Notes under the pieces: model-generated
Database searches by the model: none
What the model was told of the DNA's origin: nothing
What the model saw: only the letters and a program-made list of their open reading frames with translations
Position numbers and translations under genes: made by a program
In this document: positions 26,502 through 36,142 of the stretch, piece after piece
How the letters are laid out: the number at the start of each line of letters is the position of its first letter
Numbering within the stretch: position 1 is the stretch's first letter
From: Nitrospiria bacterium
Lineage (GTDB): Bacteria; Nitrospirota; Nitrospiria; JACQBZ01
Length of the DNA stretch: 59,947 bases
NCBI GenBank assembly: GCA_035498035.1
Contig: DATKAN010000005.1
Location: forward strand, 1-59,947
Direction: 5' to 3'

Positions 26502-27044
26502 ATGTCTCGTTATTCCTCAGAGATGATCAATACGGATCTACCGGGCACACGATGGCGTCAAGCGGCTATGACATCCGAATTTCAAGGGTGCGCTGCGTGG
26601 TGCCGGGGATTTACCTTGATCGAAATGCTTATCTCTGTCGCGATGCTGGCCACGTTGGCCGCCATTGCGATCCCGATATATCAGTCCTACCTGGACCGGG
26701 CGAGGAACACGGCAGCCATATCCGATATTCAGGTTTTGCAGCTCAAGATACAGGTCTACATGGAGGAGGAGGGGAAACTTCCGGACAGCCTTTCCGACCT
26801 GAACTGGGAGCAGCCGGATCCCTGGGGCCATCCCTATCAATACCTGAATTTTTCGGCCGCGGGCCCTGGGTGGAAGGGAAAAGCCCGGAAAGACAAGTTT
26901 CTCGTTCCCTTGAACTCGACCTACGATCTATACAGCAAAGGGAAAGACGGGCAAAGTAAACCACCCCTCACCACCAAGATGAGCCAGGACGACATCCTTC
27001 GCGCCAACGACGGAGCCTTCGTCGATCTGGCCGCGATGTTTTAG
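26502..27044 (+). CDS. GspG-like type II secretion pseudopilin
   Basis: A 180-residue prepilin with a long leader of about 36 residues, then the cleavage motif RGFTLIEMLISVAMLATLA (cut between Gly and Phe). The globular part has PDPWGHPYQYLN and YDLYSKGKDGQ, typical of major pseudopilin GspG. Other type II secretion genes are absent from the window, so it is an orphan copy and may serve a machine encoded elsewhere. AGAGGGAGC before 26502 favours the long form; Met at 26568 would give a shorter leader. Confidence 0.8.
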   Translation: MSRYSSEMINTDLPGTRWRQAAMTSEFQGCAAWCRGFTLIEMLISVAMLATLAAIAIPIYQSYLDRARNTAAISDIQVLQLKIQVYMEEEGKLPDSLSDLNWEQPDPWGHPYQYLNFSAAGPGWKGKARKDKFLVPLNSTYDLYSKGKDGQSKPPLTTKMSQDDILRANDGAFVDLAAMF

Positions 27045-27059
27045 GGGTGTACTTTAATC

Positions 27060-29954
27060 ATGAAATTCGATAGGAAATTCCTTCAAAGCAAAGTCGCCCG
27101 CCGAATTTTCATGCTGTTTATCCTGTGTGCCCTCCTCCCCACAGTGACGCTCGCCATAATCTCCTACAGCCTGGTGGTGAGACAGCTGACCACGCAGACG
27201 CAGGAGCGTCTGCATAGAGTCAGCAAGGAAACGGCGTTTTCTCTCTTCGAGCGTCTGCAATTTCTTGAAGGGCAAATGAAGGAAGTGGCGTCCAAAGTAA
27301 AGTCAGGCGCCGGCCCTTCGTCCGAAGAATTTAATCAGGTCTTAGGGCGATATTTCAAGTCCATGATGATTGTCGCCGACACGGCGCATCCAGTGGTTCA
27401 CTTTGGTTCGATTCAAAATCCGCCGGCCCCCAACCCCCAAGAAAGGGATCACCTGAAAGCCGGAAAAACCCTTGTATCGATTCGAAAGAAGTCCGGTCTC
27501 CCCTTGCCTTTATATATGAGTCGTATGCTGGAGCCACAACACCCGGAGAAGGGTCTTCTCGTGGCCGAGATTAATCCAGCTTATCTTTGGGGGAATTCCG
27601 AGGAGGGATCCGCGCAAACCGCGGTCGAGGTCTTCTTGTCGGATCAATCCCACATCGTGCCGATCTCCTCCCTTCCGGGGAAGGCCCTCTTGACGGAGCC
27701 GACCGCGTCCCTGCTGGCCCAATCCTCCTCGGGCCAGTTCGAGTGGCTCTCCGATGGAAAAGAATACATTTCAAGCTACTGGTCTATTTTTCTAAAAAGC
27801 AATTTTTTTATGCCGAAGTGGACCGTGGTGGTAAGCAAATCGAAATCCGATGTGCTGACGCCCCTGATCCACTTTAAAAAAACCTTCGTCCTTGTCTCCC
27901 TGATGACCCTGTGGGTGGTCTTGCTTTTGAGCATCGGCCTGATCCGAAGGAATTTAGGGCCGATTGAACGACTACAAGAAGCCATCCGCCGCATCGCGGG
28001 CGGGGAATTTGACGTCCCGGTGACCATCAATAGTGGAGACGAATTCGAGGAATTGGCCGTTTCCTTTAACGCGATGGCGGGCCGATTGGGGAAACAAATC
28101 GGGGCCCTCGCCGGCGCGGCTAAAATCGACCGGGCCATTCTCTCAACGCTGGACACCAAACAAATTGTGGAAGCCCTTCTCACCGGCATGAGAGAGATAA
28201 TTTCCTGCGATTGGGTCATGGTGGCCCTGCTCGATTCCAAAACCCCGGATTCGACCCGCGCCTATATCCGCTCCAGCGACGGGGCAACCGGGGAGCTGGA
28301 AACGGCCGTGCGGATCCCGCCGAAGGATGCCGAGCGGCTTCGTCAAGGCTCGGTGAATATTATTAAGGCCACGGACCCGCATCTGCCGTCTTACCTGGCC
28401 CCCCTGGTCCAACGCGGCATGAAATCATTTTTAATCCTGCCCGTTTTTTTGAAAGAGAAACTGGCGGCCATAATCACCCTCGGCCATTCGACCCGACACC
28501 AGTACAATCCGGATGACCTGCTCCATATCAGTCGCCTGGTCGATCAGGTCGCGGTGGCGCTCTCCAACGCCCGGATGGTCGAACAAATCCATGTCCTGGC
28601 CTACTACGACGGTTTGACCGGGTTGCCGAACCGGGTGATGTTCAAGGAACAGTTGAACCGGCTGCTCCAGTTGGCCAAGCGCAGCGACCAACGGGTGGCC
28701 ATCCTCTTTCTGGACCTGGACAATTTCAAGCAGATCAATGACACGCTGGGTCACGATCTGGGCGACAGGTTGTTGCGAGAAGTGACGAACCGCTTGCTGC
28801 AATGGATACGGTCGAGCGATTACCCTTCCCGCGCCAACGAGGAAAACACCATCGTATCCCGCCTGGGGGGAGATGAATTCACATTATACCTTGCCGATAT
28901 CACCCGGGTCCAGGACGCCGCCGCCGTGGCCCAACGCATTCTCGATGTGCTTTCCAAGCCTTTCATGCTGGACACCAACGAGGTGTTCATCACGGCCAGC
29001 ATCGGCATAACCGTATTCCCCTCGGACGGCCAAGACGGGGACACCCTCCTCAAAAACGCGGACACGGCCATGTATCATGCCAAGGACAAGGGAAGGAACA
29101 ATTACCAATTTTTCACGTCCTCCATGAACGCGGCCGTCATGAAACGGCTCAGCCTCGAAAACGACCTCCGGAAGGCGCTGGAGCGCCGGGAATTTGTTCT
29201 TCACTACCAAGCGCAAATGGACCTCCGCACGGGAAAAATTCCCGGGATGGAGGCGCTCATTCGCTGGCTGCACCCGGACAGAAGGTTGATACCACCGGGG
29301 GAATTCATTCCCTTATCCGAAGAAACGGGCCTGGTCGTCCCGATAGGACAATGGGCATTGAACGCGGCCTGTGAACAAAACAAGGCCCTGCAAGCGGCCG
29401 GTCTTCCTCCGATGCGTGTGTCGGTGAATCTCTCCGGACGACAAATCCTGGATCCGCAGCTTCCGGAGACCGTGGCTCGAATCTTGAAAGACACCGGTCT
29501 CGACCCTAAATACCTGGAGGTGGAGCTCACCGAAAGTATTCTGATACAGAACCAGAAAACCGTCCTCAACACCTTGCATGCGTTGCGGGAGATGGGAATT
29601 CAGGTCTCGTTGGATGATTTTGGCACCGGCTATTCATCGCTGAGTTATTTGAACCGGTTCCCGGTGGACACGCTAAAGATCGACAAATCGTTCGTGGAAA
29701 ATATCCCGGTGAACTCCGATAACGTCGCACTCATTAAAGCCATCATTGCGATGGCCCATAGTCTGAAACTGAAGGTTCTCGCGGAAGGCGTGGAGAATGA
29801 GCAGCAGCTTGTATTTTTACGCGAGGAAGGGTGCGATGAAATTCAAGGCAACTTGTTCAGCCCGCCCGTTCCGATCGAGGCCCTCGAAAAGCTCCTGCGG
29901 GAAAAAAACCATCGGCCGGGGGGAAAAGCCACCAATCCCCGATTGGCATCTTGA
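27060..29954 (+). CDS. Membrane GGDEF-EAL protein with HAMP and GAF domains
   Basis: A 964-residue c-di-GMP turnover protein. A first transmembrane helix (FMLFILCALLPTVTLAIIS, ~18-40) and a second (~280-300) flank a periplasmic sensor. A HAMP domain (~300-350), a GAF domain (~365-505), a GGDEF domain with intact GGDEF at 603-607, and an EAL domain with EALIRW at ~731, DDFGTGYSS and AEGVENEQQ follow. Both catalytic signatures look complete; no RxxD inhibitory site is seen before GGDEF. It starts 15 bases after the pseudopilin stop and probably forms an operon with it. Net activity (synthesis or hydrolysis) cannot be predicted. Confidence 0.92.
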   Translation: MKFDRKFLQSKVARRIFMLFILCALLPTVTLAIISYSLVVRQLTTQTQERLHRVSKETAFSLFERLQFLEGQMKEVASKVKSGAGPSSEEFNQVLGRYFKSMMIVADTAHPVVHFGSIQNPPAPNPQERDHLKAGKTLVSIRKKSGLPLPLYMSRMLEPQHPEKGLLVAEINPAYLWGNSEEGSAQTAVEVFLSDQSHIVPISSLPGKALLTEPTASLLAQSSSGQFEWLSDGKEYISSYWSIFLKSNFFMPKWTVVVSKSKSDVLTPLIHFKKTFVLVSLMTLWVVLLLSIGLIRRNLGPIERLQEAIRRIAGGEFDVPVTINSGDEFEELAVSFNAMAGRLGKQIGALAGAAKIDRAILSTLDTKQIVEALLTGMREIISCDWVMVALLDSKTPDSTRAYIRSSDGATGELETAVRIPPKDAERLRQGSVNIIKATDPHLPSYLAPLVQRGMKSFLILPVFLKEKLAAIITLGHSTRHQYNPDDLLHISRLVDQVAVALSNARMVEQIHVLAYYDGLTGLPNRVMFKEQLNRLLQLAKRSDQRVAILFLDLDNFKQINDTLGHDLGDRLLREVTNRLLQWIRSSDYPSRANEENTIVSRLGGDEFTLYLADITRVQDAAAVAQRILDVLSKPFMLDTNEVFITASIGITVFPSDGQDGDTLLKNADTAMYHAKDKGRNNYQFFTSSMNAAVMKRLSLENDLRKALERREFVLHYQAQMDLRTGKIPGMEALIRWLHPDRRLIPPGEFIPLSEETGLVVPIGQWALNAACEQNKALQAAGLPPMRVSVNLSGRQILDPQLPETVARILKDTGLDPKYLEVELTESILIQNQKTVLNTLHALREMGIQVSLDDFGTGYSSLSYLNRFPVDTLKIDKSFVENIPVNSDNVALIKAIIAMAHSLKLKVLAEGVENEQQLVFLREEGCDEIQGNLFSPPVPIEALEKLLREKNHRPGGKATNPRLAS

Positions 29955-30015
29955 GAGAGAAATCGGCCCCTTCGAAGACCGCCGGCCATTCCCATCGTTG
30001 TTAATTCGTGAGCGT

Positions 30016-30525
30016 CTAAATCGGCGCGGTCCGGTCGTATATTATCACGCCGTCGATTTTCCAGCTCCCGTTTTCCAGGACCATTCGATACTGCGCCCGA
30101 ACCGTCACAAGATCGACGCCGGTCACGTCGACACGGACCACCGCACGAGTCCCTCCTTCCGAGAAGGCGATATCGCCGAAGGAAGTCCGCTTCGATCGGG
30201 CGATCTGGGGATACCCCGTCTGGACCATCGCCTTGAATTCATCCGACGAGAACTCGGATTGAATATGTTTGGAGGCAAAACGGTATGCGGCCGGATAGTC
30301 ATCCGCGTTAAAAGCTTTCAATTGTTGTTGGATGACCCCTTGGACGAAGAGCCCCGGGTCATCGGCGATTACAGGACCGGCCTTGAAGACCAAGAACCCG
30401 AACAGGAGGAGCCAGGCCAAGAAGATAGCGGCGGAGGGATTTGAATCCCCGGCCGGGAGAGTATGGTTTTGAACTGGAATATTTTCAGGGGGCATCGAAT
30501 GGGGGCCGGGTTCCCCGATTTTCAT
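30016..30525 (-). CDS. DUF4864-like membrane-anchored protein
   Basis: A 169-residue protein with one N-terminal hydrophobic segment (AAIFLAWLLLFGFLVF) and an exported domain. The pattern VIQQQLKAFNADDYPAAYRFAS through FKAMVQTGYPQI to a closing WKIDGVIIYD is that of DUF4864, an NTF2-like fold of unknown function. It is convergent with the GGDEF-EAL gene and has its own promoter. Met at 30495 is an alternative start. Confidence 0.75.
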   Translation of the reverse strand: MKIGEPGPHSMPPENIPVQNHTLPAGDSNPSAAIFLAWLLLFGFLVFKAGPVIADDPGLFVQGVIQQQLKAFNADDYPAAYRFASKHIQSEFSSDEFKAMVQTGYPQIARSKRTSFGDIAFSEGGTRAVVRVDVTGVDLVTVRAQYRMVLENGSWKIDGVIIYDRTAPI

Positions 30526-30547
30526 CTAAGATCGAACCATTGTCAGC

Positions 30548-30576
30548 ATTCTAATGATTCTATTGATGCGTGTCAA
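30548..30576 (-). promoter_or_regulatory. Strong predicted sigma-70 promoter for the DUF4864-like gene
   Basis: On the minus strand TTGACA (30576-30571) and TAGAAT (30553-30548) are separated by exactly 17 bases, ending 22 bases before the ATG at 30525. It is among the best promoter matches in the window. Confidence 0.6.
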
Positions 30577-30647
30577 TTCCCTCCCATTCTGAGGATTTCG
30601 GAACCAATCAAGCCCGGCAGCGCGGGAAGAGCCCCCTCGTCCATGAA

Positions 30648-31283
30648 TTACGACGGGGGGATAAATTTGACGACGATTTTCCTGGACATGCCCGCAGGGG
30701 GAGGACGAAGTTTCTTGAGCTCCGAGATGGCCCGAAGCGCGGATTGATCGAATTTGGGATTGCCGGAGGAACCCACGAGCTGATAGTCGAGGAGCGTTCC
30801 CGCCTCGTCCACCTGAAGCTGTAAAACGACCGAGAGGGAGATGTTTTCCGGCAGATCCTGCGGCTGTTTATACAGGCGCTGGATCTCGGTCGTCACGAGG
30901 TCGATGTAACCCGAATATTTTCCTCCTCCGGCTCCCGACGCGAATGGATTCCCGAATCCGGGGAGTTCGACCGGAGCGGGCGTGGCCGGGGGAGGCGGGG
31001 CGCTCTTCACGTCCTCGACCGGCGGCGGAGCCGCCTCGGGCTCGGGGGCCGGGGGCGGCGGTTCGGGCTTCGGCGGTTCCGGTTCCGGCGGCTTCGGCTT
31101 GGGCGGCTCCGGTTCCTTCACGTTCCGGATATTGATCTTGTAATAGGCCAGGAATTCCTGGCCGATCGATGTGGTGGCGAGCCAGACCAGAAAGCCGGCC
31201 GCCGCGAGGTGCAGTACGGCCACGATCAGCAGGGTAGTCCCCACCTTGCTTTTTTTCTTCTTGAAGCCGACGTATCCCGGCAT
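30648..31283 (-). CDS. tonB: TonB-family energy transducer
   Basis: A 211-residue protein with a short Lys-rich cytoplasmic N terminus, one transmembrane helix (TTLLIVAVLHLAAAGFLVWL) and a long Pro/Glu/Lys spacer (~55-105). The C-terminal TonB fold (~130-211) has VVLQLQVDEAGTLLDYQLVGSSGN and FDQSALRAI. It spans the periplasm and passes proton-motive energy to outer-membrane receptors. ExbD and ExbB genes lie immediately upstream in the same direction, giving a complete motor. No TonB-dependent receptor is seen nearby. Confidence 0.92.
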   Translation of the reverse strand: MPGYVGFKKKKSKVGTTLLIVAVLHLAAAGFLVWLATTSIGQEFLAYYKINIRNVKEPEPPKPKPPEPEPPKPEPPPPAPEPEAAPPPVEDVKSAPPPPATPAPVELPGFGNPFASGAGGGKYSGYIDLVTTEIQRLYKQPQDLPENISLSVVLQLQVDEAGTLLDYQLVGSSGNPKFDQSALRAISELKKLRPPPAGMSRKIVVKFIPPS

Positions 31284-31288
31284 CGGGA

Positions 31289-31714
31289 CTAACTCCCCTC
31301 GTCGCTCAAGAGTTTGGTCGCCAGCCCCACATCCTCGATCGGCACCTTTTGCAGCGCGTCCAGCACGGCCACGACGTACCGGTACTCGACATGCTCGTCC
31401 CCGCGGATGATCACGGGAAATTCCGCTCCCTTGGCCTTCTTGAGGTCCCTCAAAATGCCTTCGAGCTCCCGGACCTCCACTTTTTGATCGTCGAGAAAAA
31501 CGTCCCCCGATTTTTTGATCGAGATCGCCCGGACCTTGTGTTCGTCGATGGTCGTCTCGTTCGGCGAGGACTCCGGGAGCTGGACCTCGATCCCCTGAAG
31601 CGCCGCCGTCGTGGTCAGGATGAACACCACCAGCAACACCCAGGCCAGGTCCAGAAGCGGAGTGATGTTCAACGAGGCCACCGCGCCATGCGTGGATTTT
31701 GACAATCGTCTCAT
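31289..31714 (-). CDS. exbD: ExbD/TolR-family biopolymer transport protein
   Basis: A 141-residue inner-membrane protein with the single helix ITPLLDLAWVLLVVFILTTTA carrying the conserved membrane Asp of the proton pathway, and a periplasmic domain ending VLDALQKVPIEDVGLAT. The Met at 31714 is chosen: GAGGAGG lies 9 bases before it but touches the ATG at 31723. It works with ExbB and TonB encoded on either side. Confidence 0.92.
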   Translation of the reverse strand: MRRLSKSTHGAVASLNITPLLDLAWVLLVVFILTTTAALQGIEVQLPESSPNETTIDEHKVRAISIKKSGDVFLDDQKVEVRELEGILRDLKKAKGAEFPVIIRGDEHVEYRYVVAVLDALQKVPIEDVGLATKLLSDEGS

Positions 31715-31747
31715 AGGGTCCATCCTCCTCGTTTGATCGCGGGGACG

Positions 31748-32527
31748 CTAGGTTCCCGGTTGCGCAGACTCGGTCATGGGATAGGAGGCCCGGAGGCCCA
31801 ATTCCGAACCCTCGCCCGGCTCGGCATCCGGGTTGGACGATCCGTTCGCGCCCCCCTCTTTCACGTACTCGGCGGCAAACACGTTGTCCAGATGCGCGGC
31901 AAAATTCTCCATCTCGATCGTGACTTCACGGATCTTGGTGATCAGGTAGTTGTAGCAGAAGAGCGAGGGAATCGCGACCGAAAGGCCGACCACCGTATTG
32001 ATCAGCGCGGCCGCCACGCCGGGGGCCATGGCGGTCAGGCTGGCCTGCTGGCTTCGGGCGATGCCCGAAAAAGTGTCCATGACGCCCCAAACCGTTCCGA
32101 GCAGCCCGACGAAGGGGCCCCCGCTGATCGCGGTCGCCAGAATGATCATGCCCGATTCGAGGTTGACGGTGCTTTCCCCCATGCCCCGTTCGATCGCAAT
32201 GCGAACCGCGTTCATCCCATGGCGGGAAATCTTTTTTCCGTACTTGGCCATCTGTTGTTTGAGCTCCTCGCACGCATCCTGGTAAACCTGGAATAAAGAG
32301 GACCCCTCGAGGGAGGCCCCTTGCTTGAAAAGATCCAGGGGCGAATTGCCCGCGGAGTAAAGGGACAAGAACTTCCCGTTTTGTTTTCGGGTCTTTCTCA
32401 GTTGGCGGAACTTTGTGATGATCACCGTCCAACTGACCAGCGAGAAAATCAGGAGGGCGATCATGATGATCTGACCCTCGAGCGTCGAGTGTCTCAACGA
32501 ATATGCAAGGCCTCCCAGCTGTCCCAT
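31748..32527 (-). CDS. exbB: ExbB/TolQ/MotA-family proton channel protein
   Basis: A 259-residue membrane protein with three helices (first ~20-40, then two around 140-165 and 180-205). It carries the family signature GPFVGLLGTVWGVMDTF and a following TAMAPGVAAALINTVVGLSVAIPS. AGGAG is 8 bases before the ATG at 32527, better than the GTG at 32533. It forms the proton-driven motor with ExbD. The acidic C-terminal tail (~235-259) is an extension beyond the core. Confidence 0.92.
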   Translation of the reverse strand: MGQLGGLAYSLRHSTLEGQIIMIALLIFSLVSWTVIITKFRQLRKTRKQNGKFLSLYSAGNSPLDLFKQGASLEGSSLFQVYQDACEELKQQMAKYGKKISRHGMNAVRIAIERGMGESTVNLESGMIILATAISGGPFVGLLGTVWGVMDTFSGIARSQQASLTAMAPGVAAALINTVVGLSVAIPSLFCYNYLITKIREVTIEMENFAAHLDNVFAAEYVKEGGANGSSNPDAEPGEGSELGLRASYPMTESAQPGT

Positions 32528-32573
32528 ACCCACGTCTCCTCATCGAACGTTAAAAGTTTCGGTCGCTTTGATA

Positions 32574-35500
32574 TCAACCCGGATTTTCCGTCACGTCCAC
32601 TTCGATCGTCACACCCTTCTTGAAATTAAGGCTCTCGAACGTTTTTCGATTCCTTTTCCCCTTCGAACGATCGGCCTGCTTCTTGCCGGTGTCCCCGTCC
32701 GCTTGCGCTTCCTCGGGGGCCGCGGCCTCCGCCACGGTGTCCTGGGCGGATTGGACCGCCGACGACGTGGCCGCGGTACTCGTCGAGACGGACCCCGTGG
32801 TTCCGCTGAGCCCTCCCAGGCCGGTACCGGCGGAGGAGGGGGCCGAGATGGGAATCGAGATGCTTCCCCCGATGCTTCCGCTCAGCGGCCCGGTGATGGC
32901 CGATTGATCCCCGGTGATTTTATCCACGTCGATCACCACGTTCCCCTCGACCGCCCCCCCCTGAAGGTCCAGGTTTTCGGCCGTGATCGAAACCGTCTTC
33001 CCGCGGATCCCGGCCGGGGGAACCACCACGTCCCCCGCGGGAGCGGTGAGGTAGATGTTCCCGAGTTTCCAATCCCCGCTGAACTCGGCCTTGATCTGGT
33101 CGTACTGTTCGCTCGCAGCCGTCAAGGCCTCCGCCAGCCCGGCCTTAAACTGGTTCTCCAGCGCCTGGGTATCGCGTCCGAGGAACCGCCGTTTTATGAT
33201 CTCATTTTGAAGCGCCTGCAATTCCGGCGTCAATTGGAACGGGGGCGGAGGCGGGTAATCGGGCAGCGGGTCCGGATCGTTCGGATGGAAGGTAAAGATG
33301 CCGCTCCCGGGAACACTCGCGGGCAGGTATGTGGTGATGACGTTACCCTGGTCATTTGTAACTTGATCCACAAAGATGAACTGCACCAGTTCATCCTTGC
33401 CGCCGCTTCCGGCATTGATGTTTCCCTCCGTGGAGCTGATCCGAATGTCGCCGCCGCCGAAGGTGGCCACTCTGGATTTATTGACATTGACATCGCCCGT
33501 CGCCGTGATATCGATCTCCCCGCCCCGGAGGGTCATGATGCCCAAATAGGTACCGAATTGAGATACCCCGGTGGACCGATTGGTCCCGATGTCGACGCTC
33601 CCTCCGACGGGGCTGTCCGGCCCGTCAAGTCCGTGGATCCGGATCGCCGCCCCGTTGTAGGTGACGATGGTGGACTGCGTCATTTCCAAATTTCCGCCCA
33701 CCGCGATCTCGAGCAGCCCTTCGGGAACGATGTCGTCTGTCGGGATGGCGGTGAACCGCTGACCGATGCCCCGACTGTCGGCCAGATTGAGGTCCCCGCC
33801 CGTCGAGACCAACCCGTCGCCCGTGCCGACAAAAAGGATTCCGCTGGTGCTCGCCCGGGTCGGGGTCATGTCGATATTCCCCGCCGCGCCGACCGTTCCC
33901 TGCACGCCGTCGGGAACCGAGATCGTCGCCGAGAAATTGGTGATATCGGCCCCGGATTGGACCGTCACCTGTTTTCGAAGGGTCGGACTGTACAGTTGGA
34001 GGTCGAGGTTGCCGATGTTACCGGCGACCGTCCGGAAGCTGACCGGAATGACGCTGTTCGAAATCGTCCCGGCCGGATTATTCAACAATCTCGAAAAATC
34101 GGTGTCGATCGACACGCCGACCAGCGAATCCGGATCGGCCGGAATGAGTTTCAGGGTGGGAGGAACTCCGTTGACCAGGGTCCCCTGAATCGCATCCTGT
34201 GCGAAGAAATCAAGGCGGCCGGTCGGAGAAGGCCAGAACGCGAGATTGGCCTCGATAAAAATGCTCCCATGAGGCGCGCTGGCGCTGAAGGAGGCCGGGT
34301 AATATTGCCTTAACTGAGCCATTTCCGGGCTTTTTTCTCCGTCGGGGACGAGGGGCCCCAGGTGAATGTCCCCGTTCGTCGCGGTGAGGCTCACCGCATT
34401 GCCCGGATCGGCCGTTAACTCCCGGTTCCCGTAGATCGAATTGACCCCTTCGGCCAGGCCCTTGTCCTGGACAAGTCCGAGATAAACGGACTGGCCCGCG
34501 CTCACATCCAGTTGGCCTGATCCGAGCGTCAAATTCACATTGTTGTCGGCCGAACCGAAATTCCCCCCGACCGTGACATGGGCCCGGCCGTTTGAAACGA
34601 GAAAACCGCCCAGAAAATCTCCGCCGGCGTTGATGGTCAAAATTCCGGGCGCGTTCGTATCCAACCGCAAGCCGTTATACAACTGGATTGCGTTGTCGAA
34701 GGCGCTCGGAGCGGTGATGTTCCGCCCCGCCTGAATCGTCATGTTGCCGCCGTTTCCCGTCCCCAGGGTCGAGTTGGAAAGGACAAAATCCCGTCCCGCC
34801 GTCGCCACGATGTCCCAAGGAGCCCCGCCGTTCAGACCGTAAATATCATTGATGATAAACGTATCATTAAATAGAATGTCGTTCCCCGCCGTGAAGGTGA
34901 TTTTTCCCCGCGACCCGAAGGGGACGGTCCAAGCGCTCAGGTCCGTGAGGGCCCCCGTCACGGTGATGTCGTGATCGGCCTGGAAATCGAGTTCGGAAAG
35001 GCCGCTGGACGGGTCGAAGTCGTCCTGGGTCACGGTCAGATCATACGGGTCCAGGAGCAGCCTTCCGCCGGTATATCCCGCATTCGCCCCGCCGCGAACC
35101 GTTCCCCCAAGCGTCACGTCATGACCGCTCAGCTCGACCGAGCCGCCCCATCCTCCTTGGGCGCCCCCGGAAACGTCGATGACCGCGCCCGGATCGAACC
35201 GCGTTGTACCCGTCGCCTTGTCCGACGTCGCAACGATCGTCCCCCCATTGGATGTCCCTTCGCCGTCTCCCCGAGCGGACAGGACACTTCCGTTGGCCAG
35301 GTTCAAATCCTCGCTTGCAAAAAGTTCGATCCGTCCGTCCTTCTCACGGACACTGTCGGCCTGGACGAGTCCCTCCTGATTGATGACGCGGGCGTAGATG
35401 TTGACGCTTCCGCCGTCGGCGATCAGGTCTTTGAGATTGGTCGCTTCGCCGTTCGGATTGTTGACCTCGACCAGAAATCCTTGACCGTCCGGCCGGTCCG

Positions 35501-36125
35501 TCAGGTAGGCGGATGTCCCGGCCGCCAAAAGGATCTGCCCCTCGGGACTCTTGATGAGACCGCTGTTCTCGACGTTCGGCGCGAAAAGAAAGACGTACCC
35601 CCCGGAACCGGTCTGGATCGTTCCGGCATTCTTGACCGCACCGCCGGCGGCGTCCCCTTGGAAGACATACTGCCCTTTCAGGAAATTATCATCCGTCAGA
35701 TTGAGGGAGGACGCAATGAGCCCGCCGACATTGACCTGGGCGCTTGGGCCGAAAAAAACGCCGTTCGGATTGATCAGGATGACCGACCCGTTCGCCTGAA
35801 GCGACCCGAAGATCTGGCTGGGATTGGCATCGAAAATCCGGTTCAACGCGATCGAACGGGTGCCGGGCTGGATAAACCGGGTGACTTCGTTCGGGGCGAT
35901 GTTAAACTGCTGCCAGCTCAGAATCGCTTTCGGGGTCGTCTGATTGACGGTCACGACCGATGTCCCGACGCCCGAGACCGTGGCCCCGCCGCTCACCACG
36001 GTCGGGCCCGATGGATTTCCAAGAGACGTTTCGGGAAAGATCAGGCCCGCGCACAGAAGGAAGACCGGGATCCAGTTTCCGGACGCTGCCATCCGATCTC
36101 CATTGACACCTTGCATTCCCCTCAT
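32574..36125 (-). CDS. Two-partner secretion exoprotein (filamentous haemagglutinin type)
   Basis: An 1183-residue exoprotein starting at 36125 behind GAGGAG (8 bases). A signal peptide (~20-45) precedes the TPS secretion domain, which has NRIFDANPSQIFGSLQAN, NPNGVFFGPSAQ and VGGLIASSLNL. The body is a beta-helix of G-D/N-rich repeats typical of haemagglutinin-like passengers (~250-1000). It ends in a Ser/Ala/Gly-rich stretch (~1115-1145) and a short basic region. It is presumably secreted by the adjacent FhaC/ShlB-type transporter encoded 17 bases upstream. No PEP-CTERM-like tail is seen. Likely roles are adhesion or surface structure; the ligand is unknown. Confidence 0.92.
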   Translation of the reverse strand: MRGMQGVNGDRMAASGNWIPVFLLCAGLIFPETSLGNPSGPTVVSGGATVSGVGTSVVTVNQTTPKAILSWQQFNIAPNEVTRFIQPGTRSIALNRIFDANPSQIFGSLQANGSVILINPNGVFFGPSAQVNVGGLIASSLNLTDDNFLKGQYVFQGDAAGGAVKNAGTIQTGSGGYVFLFAPNVENSGLIKSPEGQILLAAGTSAYLTDRPDGQGFLVEVNNPNGEATNLKDLIADGGSVNIYARVINQEGLVQADSVREKDGRIELFASEDLNLANGSVLSARGDGEGTSNGGTIVATSDKATGTTRFDPGAVIDVSGGAQGGWGGSVELSGHDVTLGGTVRGGANAGYTGGRLLLDPYDLTVTQDDFDPSSGLSELDFQADHDITVTGALTDLSAWTVPFGSRGKITFTAGNDILFNDTFIINDIYGLNGGAPWDIVATAGRDFVLSNSTLGTGNGGNMTIQAGRNITAPSAFDNAIQLYNGLRLDTNAPGILTINAGGDFLGGFLVSNGRAHVTVGGNFGSADNNVNLTLGSGQLDVSAGQSVYLGLVQDKGLAEGVNSIYGNRELTADPGNAVSLTATNGDIHLGPLVPDGEKSPEMAQLRQYYPASFSASAPHGSIFIEANLAFWPSPTGRLDFFAQDAIQGTLVNGVPPTLKLIPADPDSLVGVSIDTDFSRLLNNPAGTISNSVIPVSFRTVAGNIGNLDLQLYSPTLRKQVTVQSGADITNFSATISVPDGVQGTVGAAGNIDMTPTRASTSGILFVGTGDGLVSTGGDLNLADSRGIGQRFTAIPTDDIVPEGLLEIAVGGNLEMTQSTIVTYNGAAIRIHGLDGPDSPVGGSVDIGTNRSTGVSQFGTYLGIMTLRGGEIDITATGDVNVNKSRVATFGGGDIRISSTEGNINAGSGGKDELVQFIFVDQVTNDQGNVITTYLPASVPGSGIFTFHPNDPDPLPDYPPPPPFQLTPELQALQNEIIKRRFLGRDTQALENQFKAGLAEALTAASEQYDQIKAEFSGDWKLGNIYLTAPAGDVVVPPAGIRGKTVSITAENLDLQGGAVEGNVVIDVDKITGDQSAITGPLSGSIGGSISIPISAPSSAGTGLGGLSGTTGSVSTSTAATSSAVQSAQDTVAEAAAPEEAQADGDTGKKQADRSKGKRNRKTFESLNFKKGVTIEVDVTENPG

Positions 36126-36142
36126 TGCGAAGTCTCCTCTTT

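Noticed and set aside
29955-30015. Shared terminator between the convergent GGDEF-EAL and DUF4864-like genes
   Set aside because: The 61-base gap shows no stable GC stem with a T-run.
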